From NCBI RefSeq assembly GCF_000733925.1, contig NZ_JPOO01000001.1:1922001-1986000 (forward strand): DNA of 64,000 nucleotides, written 5' to 3'. The notes beneath the pieces were generated by a model. The model was not told the DNA's origin, did not search any database, and saw only the letters and a program-made list of their open reading frames with translations. Shown in pieces: positions 47,321-57,385 of this stretch. Each line of letters opens with the position of its first letter. Positions within the stretch are counted from its first letter, which is position 1. Source of the DNA: Arenibacter algicola (GTDB lineage: Bacteria; Bacteroidota; Bacteroidia; Flavobacteriales; Flavobacteriaceae). The translations under genes and the position numbers were made by a program.

Positions 47321-47530
47321 ATGAAAACCTTACATGCAGTAAAATCCTTAGCTATTTTCACCATCTTGATTTTACACTATCCCGGGTTCTCTCAAGACGA
47401 AAGCAAAAATGAGCAGGTGAATTATTCAATACTTGAAAACCATCCTGAACCACCTGAAAAAGTACCTCTTACGGTAACCACAATACCAACTCCCGATAAT
47501 GTGTTATTTGTCAAATTTCTAAATCGTTAA
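47321..47530 (+). pseudogene. 69-residue secreted fragment, likely truncated N-terminus of a sugar dehydrogenase-like protein
   Basis: Signal peptide ending 'YPGFSQ', then 'PPEKVPLTVTTIPTPDNVLF', which resembles the segment just before the beta-propeller in large PQQ-type dehydrogenase-like proteins; after about residue 62 it ends with unrelated residues. The next gene starts 1 bp after its stop. It could be a small real protein, but a deletion remnant is more likely. Confidence 0.45.
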
Positions 47531-47531
47531 C

Positions 47532-50500
47532 ATGAGATTCAACAAGTACAAATTCTTTGCCGCTTTCCTTTCAAGCATTTTTCTAATCCTGTCCTGTAAG
47601 CAGACACAGAAACAACATTTGCTGGTATTCAGTAAGACCGATGCCTTTCAACATGAATCAATTGGCGCGGGCAAAGCCGCGCTATCCAAAATGGCCGCGG
47701 AAAAAAAGTTTGAGGTCTCATTTACCGAAGATGCCGAACAGTTCAATGAAAGGGAACTTAAAAAATACAACGCAGTGGTGTTCCTAAATACCACGGGAGA
47801 TGTCTTGAACGATGAGCAACAGGCCAGTTTTGAACGTTATATACAAGCTGGCGGGGGTTATGTAGGAGTGCATGCCGCCACCGATACCGAATATGATTGG
47901 CCATGGTACGGCAAATTGGCCGGAGCCTATTTTCAGGATCATCCCATGACACCAAGTAACGTTCAGAAAGGAAAATTCACGGTAACGGAAAAAGATCATT
48001 GGGCCACCAAAGGTATGCCAGATGAATTTGAGCGCGAGGACGAATTTTATAGTTTTAACAATATTTCGCCCAACATCAATGTAGTATTGACCATTGACGA
48101 GACCAGTTATCAGGGCGGTAGCAATCCCGAATACCATCCTATAAGCTGGTATCAGGAATTTAACGGGGGCCGTTCTTTCTACACCGCTATGGGCCATACC
48201 GATGAGACCTATTCCGATCCCCTCTTTCTAAATCATCTCTGGGCAGGTATCCAATATGCGGTGGGTGGCGACTCTCCGAAACCTTTGGATTATGCTATGG
48301 CCAGGCCCGAAGAGAACCGTTTTACCAAAGTAATCTTGGCCGAGAAATTGGATGAGCCGATGGAATTGGCCGTTTTGGACGAGGAACATGTGCTGTTCAT
48401 TCAGCGCAAAGGGGAGGTACGCTTATATAACATAAAAACACAGGAACTAAAGACCATTGCCAAATTACCGGTGAGCTTAAAATATGTCGATAAAGAAGGT
48501 GAGGAATCTGTGGCCGAGGATGGTTTGTTAGGACTCAACATTGATCCGAATTTCAAGGATAACCATTGGATCTATCTGTATTATTCATCATTGGACGAAT
48601 CTGCGAACTTTTTATCTCGATTTGAGTTGCAAGGGGAAGAATTACTAATGGAGTCTGAAAAAGTCATGTTAAAAGTACCAACGCAAAGGGAACAGTGCTG
48701 TCATACAGGTGGATCCATTGCCTGGGACAAAGATGGAAATCTCTATTTATCCACAGGCGATAATACCAGTCCCCGTGCATCCGTATACAGTCCGTCCGAC
48801 GAAAGACCCGGAAGGGGCCCATGGGACGCCCAAAAATCATCGGCAAACACCAATGACCTGCGTGGCAAAATTATTCGAATCAAACCCAATGTAGATGGCA
48901 CCTACAGCATTCCCGAAGGAAATTTATTTCCCAAAGGAACGCCCAAAACAAAACCCGAAATTTATACGATGGGGCACCGCAATCCATTCCGTATTTCCGT
49001 CGACAAGCATACCGGATTTCTCTATTGGGGCGAGGTCGGCCCCGATGCCAACGAACCCGATTCGTTGCGGGGTCCGGCCGGTCATGATGAAATTGGGCAG
49101 GCACGAAAAGCCGGTAATTTTGGATGGCCGCATTTCGTAGGTAACAATAAGGCCTATAACAAATATGATTTTGCCAATGAAAAATCCTTGGGAAAATGGG
49201 ATGCAAAAGCTCCAAAAAACACATCACCAAATAATACAGGTTTAGAAACATTACCACCGGCGGAAGAGGCTTTTGTTTGGTATCCTTATGGGGAATCGGA
49301 AGAATTTCCTTTAGTAGGTTCGGGAGGAAGAAACGCCATGGCCGGGCCGGTGTTTTATTCAGAAGATTTTGAAGGAGCCGAACGTGCCTTTCCAAAATAT
49401 TATGACGGTAAGTTTTTCGCCTATGAATGGATGCGTGGTTGGATCATGTCAATAACCATGGATGAAGAAGGGAACCTAAAATCCATGGAACGCTTTATGC
49501 CCAGTTATCGCTTTAGCAACCCAATGGACATGCAATTTGCGTCCAACGGCGATCTGTATATGCTGGAATATGGTTCTGGATGGTTTACCGCAAATGATGA
49601 TGCCCGGCTTGTTCGCATCGAGTACAATGGCGGTAACCGTTTGCCACAGGTTCAAATGGCTGCCAATAAAATGGGCGGGGCCGTTCCGTTCGAACTCAAG
49701 TTAAATGCGGGGGAAACTGAAGATCCCGACCAAGATGACTTGATATATACGTGGGATATTTCCTCTGAAAATGGTTTCAAGGAAACAATCAAGACCCCAC
49801 AGGTGAATATAACACTAAAAGATATTGGTGTCTATAGGGTAAACCTATCGGTGAACGATGGCAAGGGAGGTACAAACAGTCAAACGATGGAGGTCGTTGC
49901 AGGTAACGAACCACCTGCTCTCAGTTTGGAGATTCCGAACGGCAACAAAACGTTTTATGTACCGAACACTTATATGGACTATGATATAAAGGTAACCGAC
50001 AAGGAAGACGGTAATTTAGGTAACGGGATAAATCCCGAGGAAGTATCCGTCACTTTTGACTATCTGTCCGAAGGTTTTGATAAGATCGAGATAGCCCAAG
50101 GCCATAGGGCCGCCGATGAATCCGCGGAATTTGCAGGAGGAAAAAAACTCATGGATGCCAGTGACTGTATGGCATGCCACAAACAACAGGAAAAATCCAT
50201 TGGACCCTCCTATATGGATGTGGCCATGAAATATAAAGGAGATGACAAGGCCTTGGAATATTTATCCCAAAAAATCATTTCCGGGGGTGGAGGTGTTTGG
50301 GGCGATGTACCTATGGCCGCACACCCGCAACTATCTGCAGCCGAAGCAGCCGAAATGGCAAAATATATCCTTAGCCTGACTAATGAAAAATCAAATGCGG
50401 CCAGCTTACCCACTAAAGGATCATACGCTGCAAAAGTAGAACCCGGTGACCAGGGTAAAGGCGTTTTTATCGTAAGGGCAGCTTATAAGGATCATGGTGC

Positions 50501-51320
50501 CAACAACATGCCATCTTTAATGGCCGAAAAGTCGTTTGTATTGCGTTCTACAAAGGTAGCACCACACGATTTTGATGAATATGTAGATGTAAATAAAGTG
50601 TCTTTTGGGGGAAATAGATTAGCTATCCCCGCTAAATCGGGTTCCCATATGGTGCTTAGGCAAATCGATTTGTCAGGTCTGTCAACTCTAGACCTACAGG
50701 CAACGGCTCCTAAATCCCAATTAAATGCCGCTGGTGGAAAGGTTGAATTGCATTTGGGAAGTCCGAAGGGTACATTGGTAGGTGAATCGGATTTCTTGGA
50801 AGCTTCTGACCCGACTGGATCCATGCCTAGTGCGATGAGTATTCCCATAATATTGCCGAACGATTTCGATGGACAATTGCATGACCTATATTTGGTCTTT
50901 ATCAATGACCGTATTGAAAATCCTGGGACTTTGATGATTGTAATTGGGGCAGAATTCAAGATGTCCGCAGATCCAAAACCTATAGTGGTGAATGAAAATA
51001 GTGCCACTGCATCAGCCTCAAAGGATGATTTCTATTCTGGAAAATGGGATTTGACGTTCAAGGGGACGCCGAACGGGGATTCTAAAATGATTGCGGATAT
51101 TAAAAGAAATGGCGGAAAACTAATTGGCAATTTAATAGATCCCGAAGGTAAAAATCCGCCGACACCAATGACTGACATCCAAGATAAACCGGACGGACTT
51201 GATTTTGGCTTTACTGCACAAGGATTTAATGTCACTGTCCAATTGTTCAAGGTCGACCAGAACCATCTCAAAGGAAAAATGATGGGTATGATTGCTGCAA
51301 CAGCTATTCGAATAAAATAA
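47532..51320 (+). CDS. ThuA / PQQ-type sugar dehydrogenase / cytochrome c multidomain lipoprotein
   Basis: 1262 residues, lipobox LILSC (Cys22). Order: ThuA-like domain (about 30-255, 'AVVFLNTTGDVLNDEQQASF', 'YVGVHAATDTEYDWPWYG'), glucose/sorbosone-dehydrogenase beta-propeller (about 270-710, 'QCCHTGGSIAWDKDGNLYLS', 'IYTMGHRNPFRISVD'), PKD-like domain (about 720-800), one c-type haem site CMACH at 879-883, a carbohydrate-binding-like domain, and a C-terminal lipocalin-like segment. It should oxidise a sugar outside the cytoplasm and pass electrons through its own haem. Such fusions occur in marine Bacteroidota; the exact sugar is unknown. Confidence 0.88.
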   Translation: MRFNKYKFFAAFLSSIFLILSCKQTQKQHLLVFSKTDAFQHESIGAGKAALSKMAAEKKFEVSFTEDAEQFNERELKKYNAVVFLNTTGDVLNDEQQASFERYIQAGGGYVGVHAATDTEYDWPWYGKLAGAYFQDHPMTPSNVQKGKFTVTEKDHWATKGMPDEFEREDEFYSFNNISPNINVVLTIDETSYQGGSNPEYHPISWYQEFNGGRSFYTAMGHTDETYSDPLFLNHLWAGIQYAVGGDSPKPLDYAMARPEENRFTKVILAEKLDEPMELAVLDEEHVLFIQRKGEVRLYNIKTQELKTIAKLPVSLKYVDKEGEESVAEDGLLGLNIDPNFKDNHWIYLYYSSLDESANFLSRFELQGEELLMESEKVMLKVPTQREQCCHTGGSIAWDKDGNLYLSTGDNTSPRASVYSPSDERPGRGPWDAQKSSANTNDLRGKIIRIKPNVDGTYSIPEGNLFPKGTPKTKPEIYTMGHRNPFRISVDKHTGFLYWGEVGPDANEPDSLRGPAGHDEIGQARKAGNFGWPHFVGNNKAYNKYDFANEKSLGKWDAKAPKNTSPNNTGLETLPPAEEAFVWYPYGESEEFPLVGSGGRNAMAGPVFYSEDFEGAERAFPKYYDGKFFAYEWMRGWIMSITMDEEGNLKSMERFMPSYRFSNPMDMQFASNGDLYMLEYGSGWFTANDDARLVRIEYNGGNRLPQVQMAANKMGGAVPFELKLNAGETEDPDQDDLIYTWDISSENGFKETIKTPQVNITLKDIGVYRVNLSVNDGKGGTNSQTMEVVAGNEPPALSLEIPNGNKTFYVPNTYMDYDIKVTDKEDGNLGNGINPEEVSVTFDYLSEGFDKIEIAQGHRAADESAEFAGGKKLMDASDCMACHKQQEKSIGPSYMDVAMKYKGDDKALEYLSQKIISGGGGVWGDVPMAAHPQLSAAEAAEMAKYILSLTNEKSNAASLPTKGSYAAKVEPGDQGKGVFIVRAAYKDHGANNMPSLMAEKSFVLRSTKVAPHDFDEYVDVNKVSFGGNRLAIPAKSGSHMVLRQIDLSGLSTLDLQATAPKSQLNAAGGKVELHLGSPKGTLVGESDFLEASDPTGSMPSAMSIPIILPNDFDGQLHDLYLVFINDRIENPGTLMIVIGAEFKMSADPKPIVVNENSATASASKDDFYSGKWDLTFKGTPNGDSKMIADIKRNGGKLIGNLIDPEGKNPPTPMTDIQDKPDGLDFGFTAQGFNVTVQLFKVDQNHLKGKMMGMIAATAIRIK

Positions 51321-51367
51321 GGATTTGATCATGAATTTAAAAATAATACATTAAAAAAAATGAAACG

Positions 51368-53100
51368 ATGAGAGCTATATTAATGACAATTATCCTTGGT
51401 TTTTCGCAAATTGCGATTGCTCAAAAAAAAGACATACCACATTTAGAAAATATAAACGGTAGCGTTCAGCTTATAGTAAACAATGAACCGTTCACAATGC
51501 TTGCGGGTGAATTACATAATTCCAGTACAGGAAGTGAGCACTATATGCAACCCATTTGGAAGCTTATGGCAGAGAAGAATTTAAATACGGTAATTGCGCC
51601 AATTTCTTGGGAATTGATTGAGCCGGAAGAGGGTAAATTTAATTTTTCGATTGTGGATAGTGCAATTAAGGGGGCCAGAAGGGAAGGTCTTAAACTAGTG
51701 CTGATCTGGTTTGGTTCATGGAAAAACGGGAAATCGATGTACACGCCGGAATGGGCAAAAACCAACACAAAAAGATTTCCTTTAGCGGAAGACGGTGAAG
51801 GTGGTACAATGGCTTCGCTGTCCACTTTTGGCGTCAATACCCTTAAAGCCGATTCAAAGGCCTTTGCAGCATTCATGAAGCACATTAAAGAGGTTGACTT
51901 CCAAGAGCAGACGGTAGTCATGGTACAAGTTGAAAACGAAATCGGTTCTCTTGATTACCGGGCGAGTTATGGTATGCCTAACATTTATATGCGCGATTAT
52001 AGTGATGAAGCCAATAAAAATTTTAACGGACCTGTCCCGAATGAATTGATAGATCACCTCATTAAAAATAAAAACCAATTACACCCTGCCCTGAAAAAAG
52101 CTTGGGGCGACAATGGCTATTTGGAGGAAGGAAGTTGGGACGAGGTTTTTGGAAAGGGAGAAAAATATACTGGGGACGATTGGCAGAATAACTTCTCCTA
52201 TTACACCGAAGAACTATTTATGGCGTGGAATTATGCCAAATATGTAGGTGAGGTAGCAAAATTAGGGAAGGAAGAATTCCCCTTACCGATGTATGTGAAT
52301 GCATGGATGAAGCAGCCCAATGGCAGAGAACCTGGGCAATATCCTTCAGGGGGGGGGCTTTGCCACAAGTATTTGATATATGGCGTGCTGCAGCACCTTC
52401 CATCGATTTTTTTGCCCCGGATATTTATGAGGTCGAAATATTCGATTGGGTTTCTGAAGAATTTTCAACATCAGGCAATCCTTTAATGATACCGGAAACC
52501 AAGTCGAACCCTGCCTCCTCGGCACGAGCGTTTTATGCCTTAGGCAAATATGATGCGATCGGGTACGCCCCATTCGGTATCGATGGTAACGGAATATTAA
52601 ATACTACCTCACCAAATGACGAATCACTAAAAACTGCCTATGCTAGTTTAGAGAACATATTGCCGATCATTTCAAAGTATAGAGGCACTGAAAAGATGAC
52701 CGGGCTATTTATTGATTCCTCCAAAGAGAAGGATGAAGTTGTAATGGGCGAGTACGTAATATCTCTAAAAAGAAATTCATTTGCAGAGGCTCAGGGTTTA
52801 CTAGGGGTCGATATAGAAAACAAAAATGAAAAAGAAGAAGAGGCTGCAGGCTTTCTCATAATACAACTTGCAGAAAATGAATTTTTAGTTGCCGGAGGTA
52901 TTGGCAGCTCAATTTTGACCATATCAAAAAGTAATAACGACGCCCCAACACAGGCGGGATATTTATCAGTGGATGAAGTATCTTATTCGAATGGAGAGAT
53001 GCGAACCCACAGATTGAATGGTGATGAGACTGCATTTGGAGGGCCAGTAGTGAAAAAAGGTGAATCAAAAATCTTTAAAATGAAAATGTACACTTATTGA
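51368..53100 (+). pseudogene. GH35/GH42-like glycosidase (beta-galactosidase type) interrupted at a G9 tract
   Basis: Two overlapping frames make one enzyme: 51368-52486 and 52303-53100. The first has a signal peptide ('QIAIAQ') and the (beta/alpha)8 barrel with 'MVQVENEIGS' (acid/base Glu191); the second has the nucleophile motif 'MIPETKSN' and the C-terminal DUF5597-like part. They join at nine consecutive G (52349-52357); seven or ten G would restore 'SGGALPQVFDIW' in frame. With nine, the protein ends after 372 residues without its nucleophile. True mutation, phase-variable tract and sequencing error cannot be separated from the sequence. Confidence 0.85.
52349..52357 (+). repeat. Homopolymer G9 at the frameshift
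   Basis: Nine G in a row inside the coding region of the GH35/42-like gene. A single added base or loss of two restores the reading frame, so slippage here would switch the enzyme on or off. Confidence 0.85.
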
Positions 53101-53227
53101 GATATCTAACAATAAGGAAGTTAAGCTATAGCTTTTTGATAAAGTAAATTTTAATTGGAAACCTAGTGCCGACCGATATCACTATAGATAGATTATAGTT
53201 TATAAATTAAGGAAAGTATTAGGTTTT

Positions 53228-53316
53228 GGATAAGGCCACCCCTATATGGCATGTGTGATCAATTTGATTAAAAACTAAAAAGGAAAAGCACTATCCATAC
53301 AGGGGTGGCATTATCC
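53228..53316. repeat. Long inverted repeat (22-bp arms) between the glycosidase and SDR genes
   Basis: Arms 53228-53249 and 53295-53316 match at 20 of 22 positions (core GCCACCCCT / AGGGGTGGC) around 45 nt. No T-run follows, so it is not a standard terminator; a small non-autonomous element or an RNA structure are options. Confidence 0.75.
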
Positions 53317-53391
53317 CTTCGAAAGTGGAATCGAGCTAACTTGCTATTAGAGAATTGAGTTTAAATTGTTGCGAACTGTTAGAATCAAAAC

Positions 53392-54195
53392 ATGAAAGTC
53401 AAAAATAAAGTAATCGTAGTAACGGGTGGTGGTGGTGGCCTCGGCCAAGCGCTCCTACTGAAATTATTGGAACTGGACGCTAAAGTAGCTGCGGTAGATA
53501 TCGATGAGGGGGCGCTGAAGGAAACTGTAAAATTGGCAGGGGAATTTGGCAAAAACCTTTCCACCCATGTTTTGGATATTACCGACAGGGAAAAGGTTCT
53601 CTTATTTCCTAAAGAAGTTATCAAAATCCATGGTGAAGTAGATGGTATTATCAATAACGCTGGCATTATTCAGCCTTTTGTACATGTCAACGAGCTCGAT
53701 TTTAAGAAAATCGAGCAGGTCATGAACATCAATTTTTACGGGTCTCTTTACATGGTCAAGGCCTTTTTGCCCCATTTGTTAAAACGACCCGTAGCCCACA
53801 TCGCCAATATTTCAAGCCTTGGAGGATTTATGCCCTTTCCTGGCCAAACCATCTATGGGGCATCAAAGGCGGCCCTGAAATTGTTGACCGAAGGTTTATA
53901 TGCGGAATTGAAGGATACCAACGTAAAGGTGACTATAATTCACCCCGGGGCGATGTCCACAAGAATTATGTCCAATTCAGGTTTGGAAGGAGTTGAAGCC
54001 GAAGATGATACGGCTAGGAATTCCATGATACTAAGTCCGGAAAATGCTGCATTACAGGTTATCAAGGCTATAGAAAAAGATAAGTTCAGGGCCATGGTAG
54101 GGAAAGATGCCCGAATGTTGGATACTCTTTATCGATTACACCCTAGAAAAGCCGTAGATTTTATCGTAAAGAAAATGGGCAGCCGTCCTATTTAA
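53392..54195 (+). CDS. Short-chain dehydrogenase/reductase (classical SDR)
   Basis: 267 residues. Cofactor motif TGGGGGLG (11-18), NNAG (88-91), catalytic Ser141 or Ser142, and YxxxK (Tyr155, Lys159): a complete classical SDR. Asp36 at the end of the second strand ('KVAAVDID') favours NAD(H). No signal peptide, so it oxidises or reduces a sugar or small ketone in the cytoplasm; it may process the product of the periplasmic oxidising enzymes encoded upstream (inference). It is 45 bp upstream of the GH79-like gene. Confidence 0.9.
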   Translation: MKVKNKVIVVTGGGGGLGQALLLKLLELDAKVAAVDIDEGALKETVKLAGEFGKNLSTHVLDITDREKVLLFPKEVIKIHGEVDGIINNAGIIQPFVHVNELDFKKIEQVMNINFYGSLYMVKAFLPHLLKRPVAHIANISSLGGFMPFPGQTIYGASKAALKLLTEGLYAELKDTNVKVTIIHPGAMSTRIMSNSGLEGVEAEDDTARNSMILSPENAALQVIKAIEKDKFRAMVGKDARMLDTLYRLHPRKAVDFIVKKMGSRPI

Positions 54196-54240
54196 CAGTA
54201 TACAAACTAAGCATAATTATAAATCACAAAATTATCCGAG

Positions 54241-55794
54241 ATGAAAAATAGTATTAAAACATGTCTAGGTTTTATTTTAATAGGAACATTTTCTATGGCC
54301 TATGCGCAAAATGGGCCAGGCGAACCAAATGGAAGAAGTACGTCAAGTATCGATCTACAAAATATGGAATATATCGGAAGTGTCGACGAACGCTATCAAT
54401 CGTATAACATCGAAATGTGCGAGGTAATCGGAGGCGATTTCTGGGTGCCCTATCAAAAATTGGATTCGGTAATGAAACACTCAGATAAGAAGGGTTTTGA
54501 AGCTTTAAAATGGGAAATCCCCCCGATAGACCTCAAAGAAAAAAAATTGAGAAACCTTGCGGCCGCATTGGGACCCGCATATATTAGGGTAAGCGGCACA
54601 TGGGCGAACGACGTATACTTTCAAAACAATGATTCGCCCATTCTTGAAGAGGCACCTAATGGTTTTAATAATGTGCTGACCCGTGAGCAATGGAAAGGTG
54701 TAGTCGATTTTAGCAAAGCGGTCAATGGTAAGATTGTGACCTCCTTTGCCATAAGTGCTGGTATGTATGATGCGAATGGTGCCTATCAAGTAGATCAGGT
54801 AAAAGATCTTATCGATTACACCAAATCAATTGGGGGTGAAATTTCGGCTGCCGAAATGTTCAACGAACCCACTTTTGCAAGTCACGGGAGTGCACCGGAA
54901 GGGTATAACGCCCAAAGCTACGCCGATGATTTTACTGTTTTTCATGATTTTGTGAGCGAATATTATCCTGAAATGAAGGTAGTGGGGCCTGGTTCGGTGG
55001 GTGAAGGAGGGGTGTTGGAAACAGGTGGGGTCGTCAATATAGACATAGCCACCGAAGATTTGATGGCCAAGCTCCCAAAAAATCCATTCGAAGCGTATAC
55101 CTACCATTTTTATGGAGGTGTATCAAAACGATGCGGGGGCAAACAGACCCTGGAGAGCGTTATGACTCAAGAATGGTTAAGCAAGACCGAAAAAGGACTT
55201 GAATTTTATCAAAAATCCCGCGATAAATACAATCCCGAAGCGCCTATCTGGTTGAATGAAACCGCCGAGGCGGCCTGTGGTGGCGACCCGTTGGCCGCAA
55301 CTTATGCAGATACCTTCAGATATCTGGAGCAGTTGGGCAGATTGGCGAAAAAGGGCGTGCAGGTAGTGATGCACAATACCCTTGCACGAAGTGAATATGC
55401 ATTATTGGAACACGATACCCACGACCCTCGTCCCAATTATTGGGCAGCCCTGTTGTGGGGTAAACTCATGGGAACGCAAGTGTATGATGCAAATAACCTC
55501 GCACCCGGTGTCAATGTTTATGTTCATAACAAAAAAGGTGGTTCGGTAGGTCGCACGGCACTAATTATCAATGCTACGAAATCTGATTATTTCTTTGAAA
55601 TTCCAAACAAAGCCAAACAGTATTTGCTTACTGCAGATAGTCTTGACACAAAAACAGTGCATCTGAACGGAAAAGCACTCAAATTGAACTCTGATGATTC
55701 CCTACCCAATATTTCGGGAGAAAGGATTGAGGCAGGCGATGTTCGAATACCAAGTCATGGAATTTTGTTTTTGTCGTTCGACGGAAGCAACTAA
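54241..55794 (+). CDS. GH79-like secreted glycosidase (heparanase/beta-glucuronidase type)
   Basis: 517 residues, signal peptide ending 'SMAYAQ'. The barrel carries 'AAEMFNEPTFASHG' (acid/base Glu209) and 'IWLNETAEAACGG' (nucleophile Glu340), with 'YIRVSGTWANDVYF' near residue 118, the arrangement of GH79 (clan GH-A). It should release beta-linked uronic acid or its methyl derivative from glycans. Length is close to the family norm. It is the last cargo gene before the integrase, which is transcribed convergently toward it. Confidence 0.75.
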   Translation: MKNSIKTCLGFILIGTFSMAYAQNGPGEPNGRSTSSIDLQNMEYIGSVDERYQSYNIEMCEVIGGDFWVPYQKLDSVMKHSDKKGFEALKWEIPPIDLKEKKLRNLAAALGPAYIRVSGTWANDVYFQNNDSPILEEAPNGFNNVLTREQWKGVVDFSKAVNGKIVTSFAISAGMYDANGAYQVDQVKDLIDYTKSIGGEISAAEMFNEPTFASHGSAPEGYNAQSYADDFTVFHDFVSEYYPEMKVVGPGSVGEGGVLETGGVVNIDIATEDLMAKLPKNPFEAYTYHFYGGVSKRCGGKQTLESVMTQEWLSKTEKGLEFYQKSRDKYNPEAPIWLNETAEAACGGDPLAATYADTFRYLEQLGRLAKKGVQVVMHNTLARSEYALLEHDTHDPRPNYWAALLWGKLMGTQVYDANNLAPGVNVYVHNKKGGSVGRTALIINATKSDYFFEIPNKAKQYLLTADSLDTKTVHLNGKALKLNSDDSLPNISGERIEAGDVRIPSHGILFLSFDGSN

Positions 55795-56059
55795 GATGAA
55801 GCCATTTCCAACCTGATATTTCTGGACCTTATGGTGAAAAGGCTATAGTAAAATACTCACTATCATTTAATGGAAAAGGAAGCAGTCTTTGGAGCTGGAT
55901 TAGTTTACCATTCCCTTAAAACGGCCATTTTAAGGGACGGTTTTCTCAAAACCTAAAGGCTAAGCCCATAGTGTCCCTTTTCTGGTCTTTTTTAGTATTC
56001 CCGTTAATTAACCTTTTATGGGACATTTGATGAGCAGAAATAACCTGAAGATAATTCTA

Positions 56060-57193
56060 TTAAATATCCAGATTAAACTCAGGAATTAAATTTGCAGCCT
56101 CCCTCATTTTTTCATCAATGATTTTCGTGTAAATCTCTGTGGTTCGTATTTCACGATGCCCCAAACGTTTTGATACCGTATAAATATCGGCTCCGTTTTC
56201 AAGTAGTAATACGGCGTTAGTATGCCTTGCACTATGAAATGTAATATGTTTGGTAATTCCAGCTTTCATACACCATCTTAGAATCTCGGTATTATAGACT
56301 GCTCCATATTTAAGACCTCTAAAAACTCGGTCGCTCTCGTTAGTTCTTTTTCCAAGTAAGGCCCTCGATTGCGCAGAAACATAGAGGTATTCTAGTCCGT
56401 CGGTTTTCTTTTGCCTAAATATAATTCGTGAACCTGTATCCTCATCTCGAACCTCAGACCATCGCAATTTATCTATATCACTCCATCGCAATCCTGTTAG
56501 GCAACTAAATATGAAAGCATTTTTTAATACAGGATATTTACATTCAGCCTGTGTTAAAGATTGTAATTCAGAATAGGTCAAATATTCCCTTGTGGATTCT
56601 CCTTGCTCAAAACCTTTGACTGATCGTAGTACATTTTCTTCCAGATAATTTTCTGTATGGGCCTCTCGCAAGGCAGCTTTGAATTTGTTGAAATAAGTAT
56701 ATTTGGAATTTTGGGATAGGGGCGTACCGCTCTTGGTTTTGGCCTTTGTATTCAAATATCTTTTAAAACCCTTGACAAAGTCAGTATCAATATCTTTAAG
56801 CTGTTTGTGCGGCGGACAATACTTTTCGATATGTTTTAGTGCAGCATCCCAATTCCCATAGTTTGCCTTGGTTTCAAAGCGGTCTTCTTTTAATTGTTCA
56901 TAATAGTCTAAGAAAGTTACTTCGCCCTTTTTATCGTTCTTGATTTTGTATTTCCCTTGAATGTACTCAGCCTTTCTTATAGCTAATATATTTTCTGCTA
57001 ATTGTAGGGTTTCTTTGTTTTCTCTCTTTTCCTCCGCATTTTTAGGATTATCAAAAACATATTGCTTTAAGTACTCAAATTTTCTAAGGTGCTTTTTGAC
57101 CCCGTTTTTATCAATTCGATACCCATTATAGAATTCAAGGAATAAACTGGACTTACCGTTTTTTAATTTTTTCTGCTTAAGATTGATTTTCAT
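56060..57193 (-). CDS. int: Tyrosine-type site-specific recombinase (integrase)
   Basis: 377 residues: N-terminal arm-binding part ('LFLEFYNGYRIDKNGVKKHL'), SAM-like core-binding domain (about 92-190), catalytic domain with Arg236 ('CLTGLRWSD'), Lys262 or 263, His320-Arg323 ('HSARH'), His346 ('LGHREI') and nucleophile Tyr355 ('EIYTK'): all key residues present. Its start is 193 bp from the end of mnmE, the usual position for an integrase beside its att site, and the 18-bp mnmE-end repeat at 34135 gives the other end. It should be active. Confidence 0.93.
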   Translation of the reverse strand: MKINLKQKKLKNGKSSLFLEFYNGYRIDKNGVKKHLRKFEYLKQYVFDNPKNAEEKRENKETLQLAENILAIRKAEYIQGKYKIKNDKKGEVTFLDYYEQLKEDRFETKANYGNWDAALKHIEKYCPPHKQLKDIDTDFVKGFKRYLNTKAKTKSGTPLSQNSKYTYFNKFKAALREAHTENYLEENVLRSVKGFEQGESTREYLTYSELQSLTQAECKYPVLKNAFIFSCLTGLRWSDIDKLRWSEVRDEDTGSRIIFRQKKTDGLEYLYVSAQSRALLGKRTNESDRVFRGLKYGAVYNTEILRWCMKAGITKHITFHSARHTNAVLLLENGADIYTVSKRLGHREIRTTEIYTKIIDEKMREAANLIPEFNLDI

Positions 57194-57340
57194 ATCAAAA
57201 GATTTTGAGGTGTAATTTTTCCACCTTTTAGATTAAGAAATTAAACGAGGTGTAAAAATGGTGTAATAAATGTATGAAAATAGGAGATTAAGAGAAAGAG
57301 AAAATAAAAATACTTTTCAACAACTTATTGATTTATAGTG

Positions 57341-57380
57341 ATATGAAACCAAATAGAACCATATGAGACCAAATGAAATA
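57341..57380. repeat. Two tandem 20-bp repeats next to the mnmE att site: candidate integrase arm sites
   Basis: 57341-57360 and 57361-57380 share ATATGA(A/G)ACCAAAT and match at about 15 of 20 positions. They end 5 bp before the att core and lie upstream of the integrase gene, where arm-type or excisionase sites are expected. Confidence 0.55.
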
Positions 57381-57385
57381 CTTAT

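Noticed and set aside
47784..48197. Minus-strand open frame of 137 codons
   Set aside because: Antisense to the ThuA domain of the 47532 gene, no independent signal.
57194..57385. tRNA gene as integration target near the integrase
   Set aside because: No cloverleaf was seen between the integrase and mnmE; the repeated 18 bp belong to the mnmE coding end instead.
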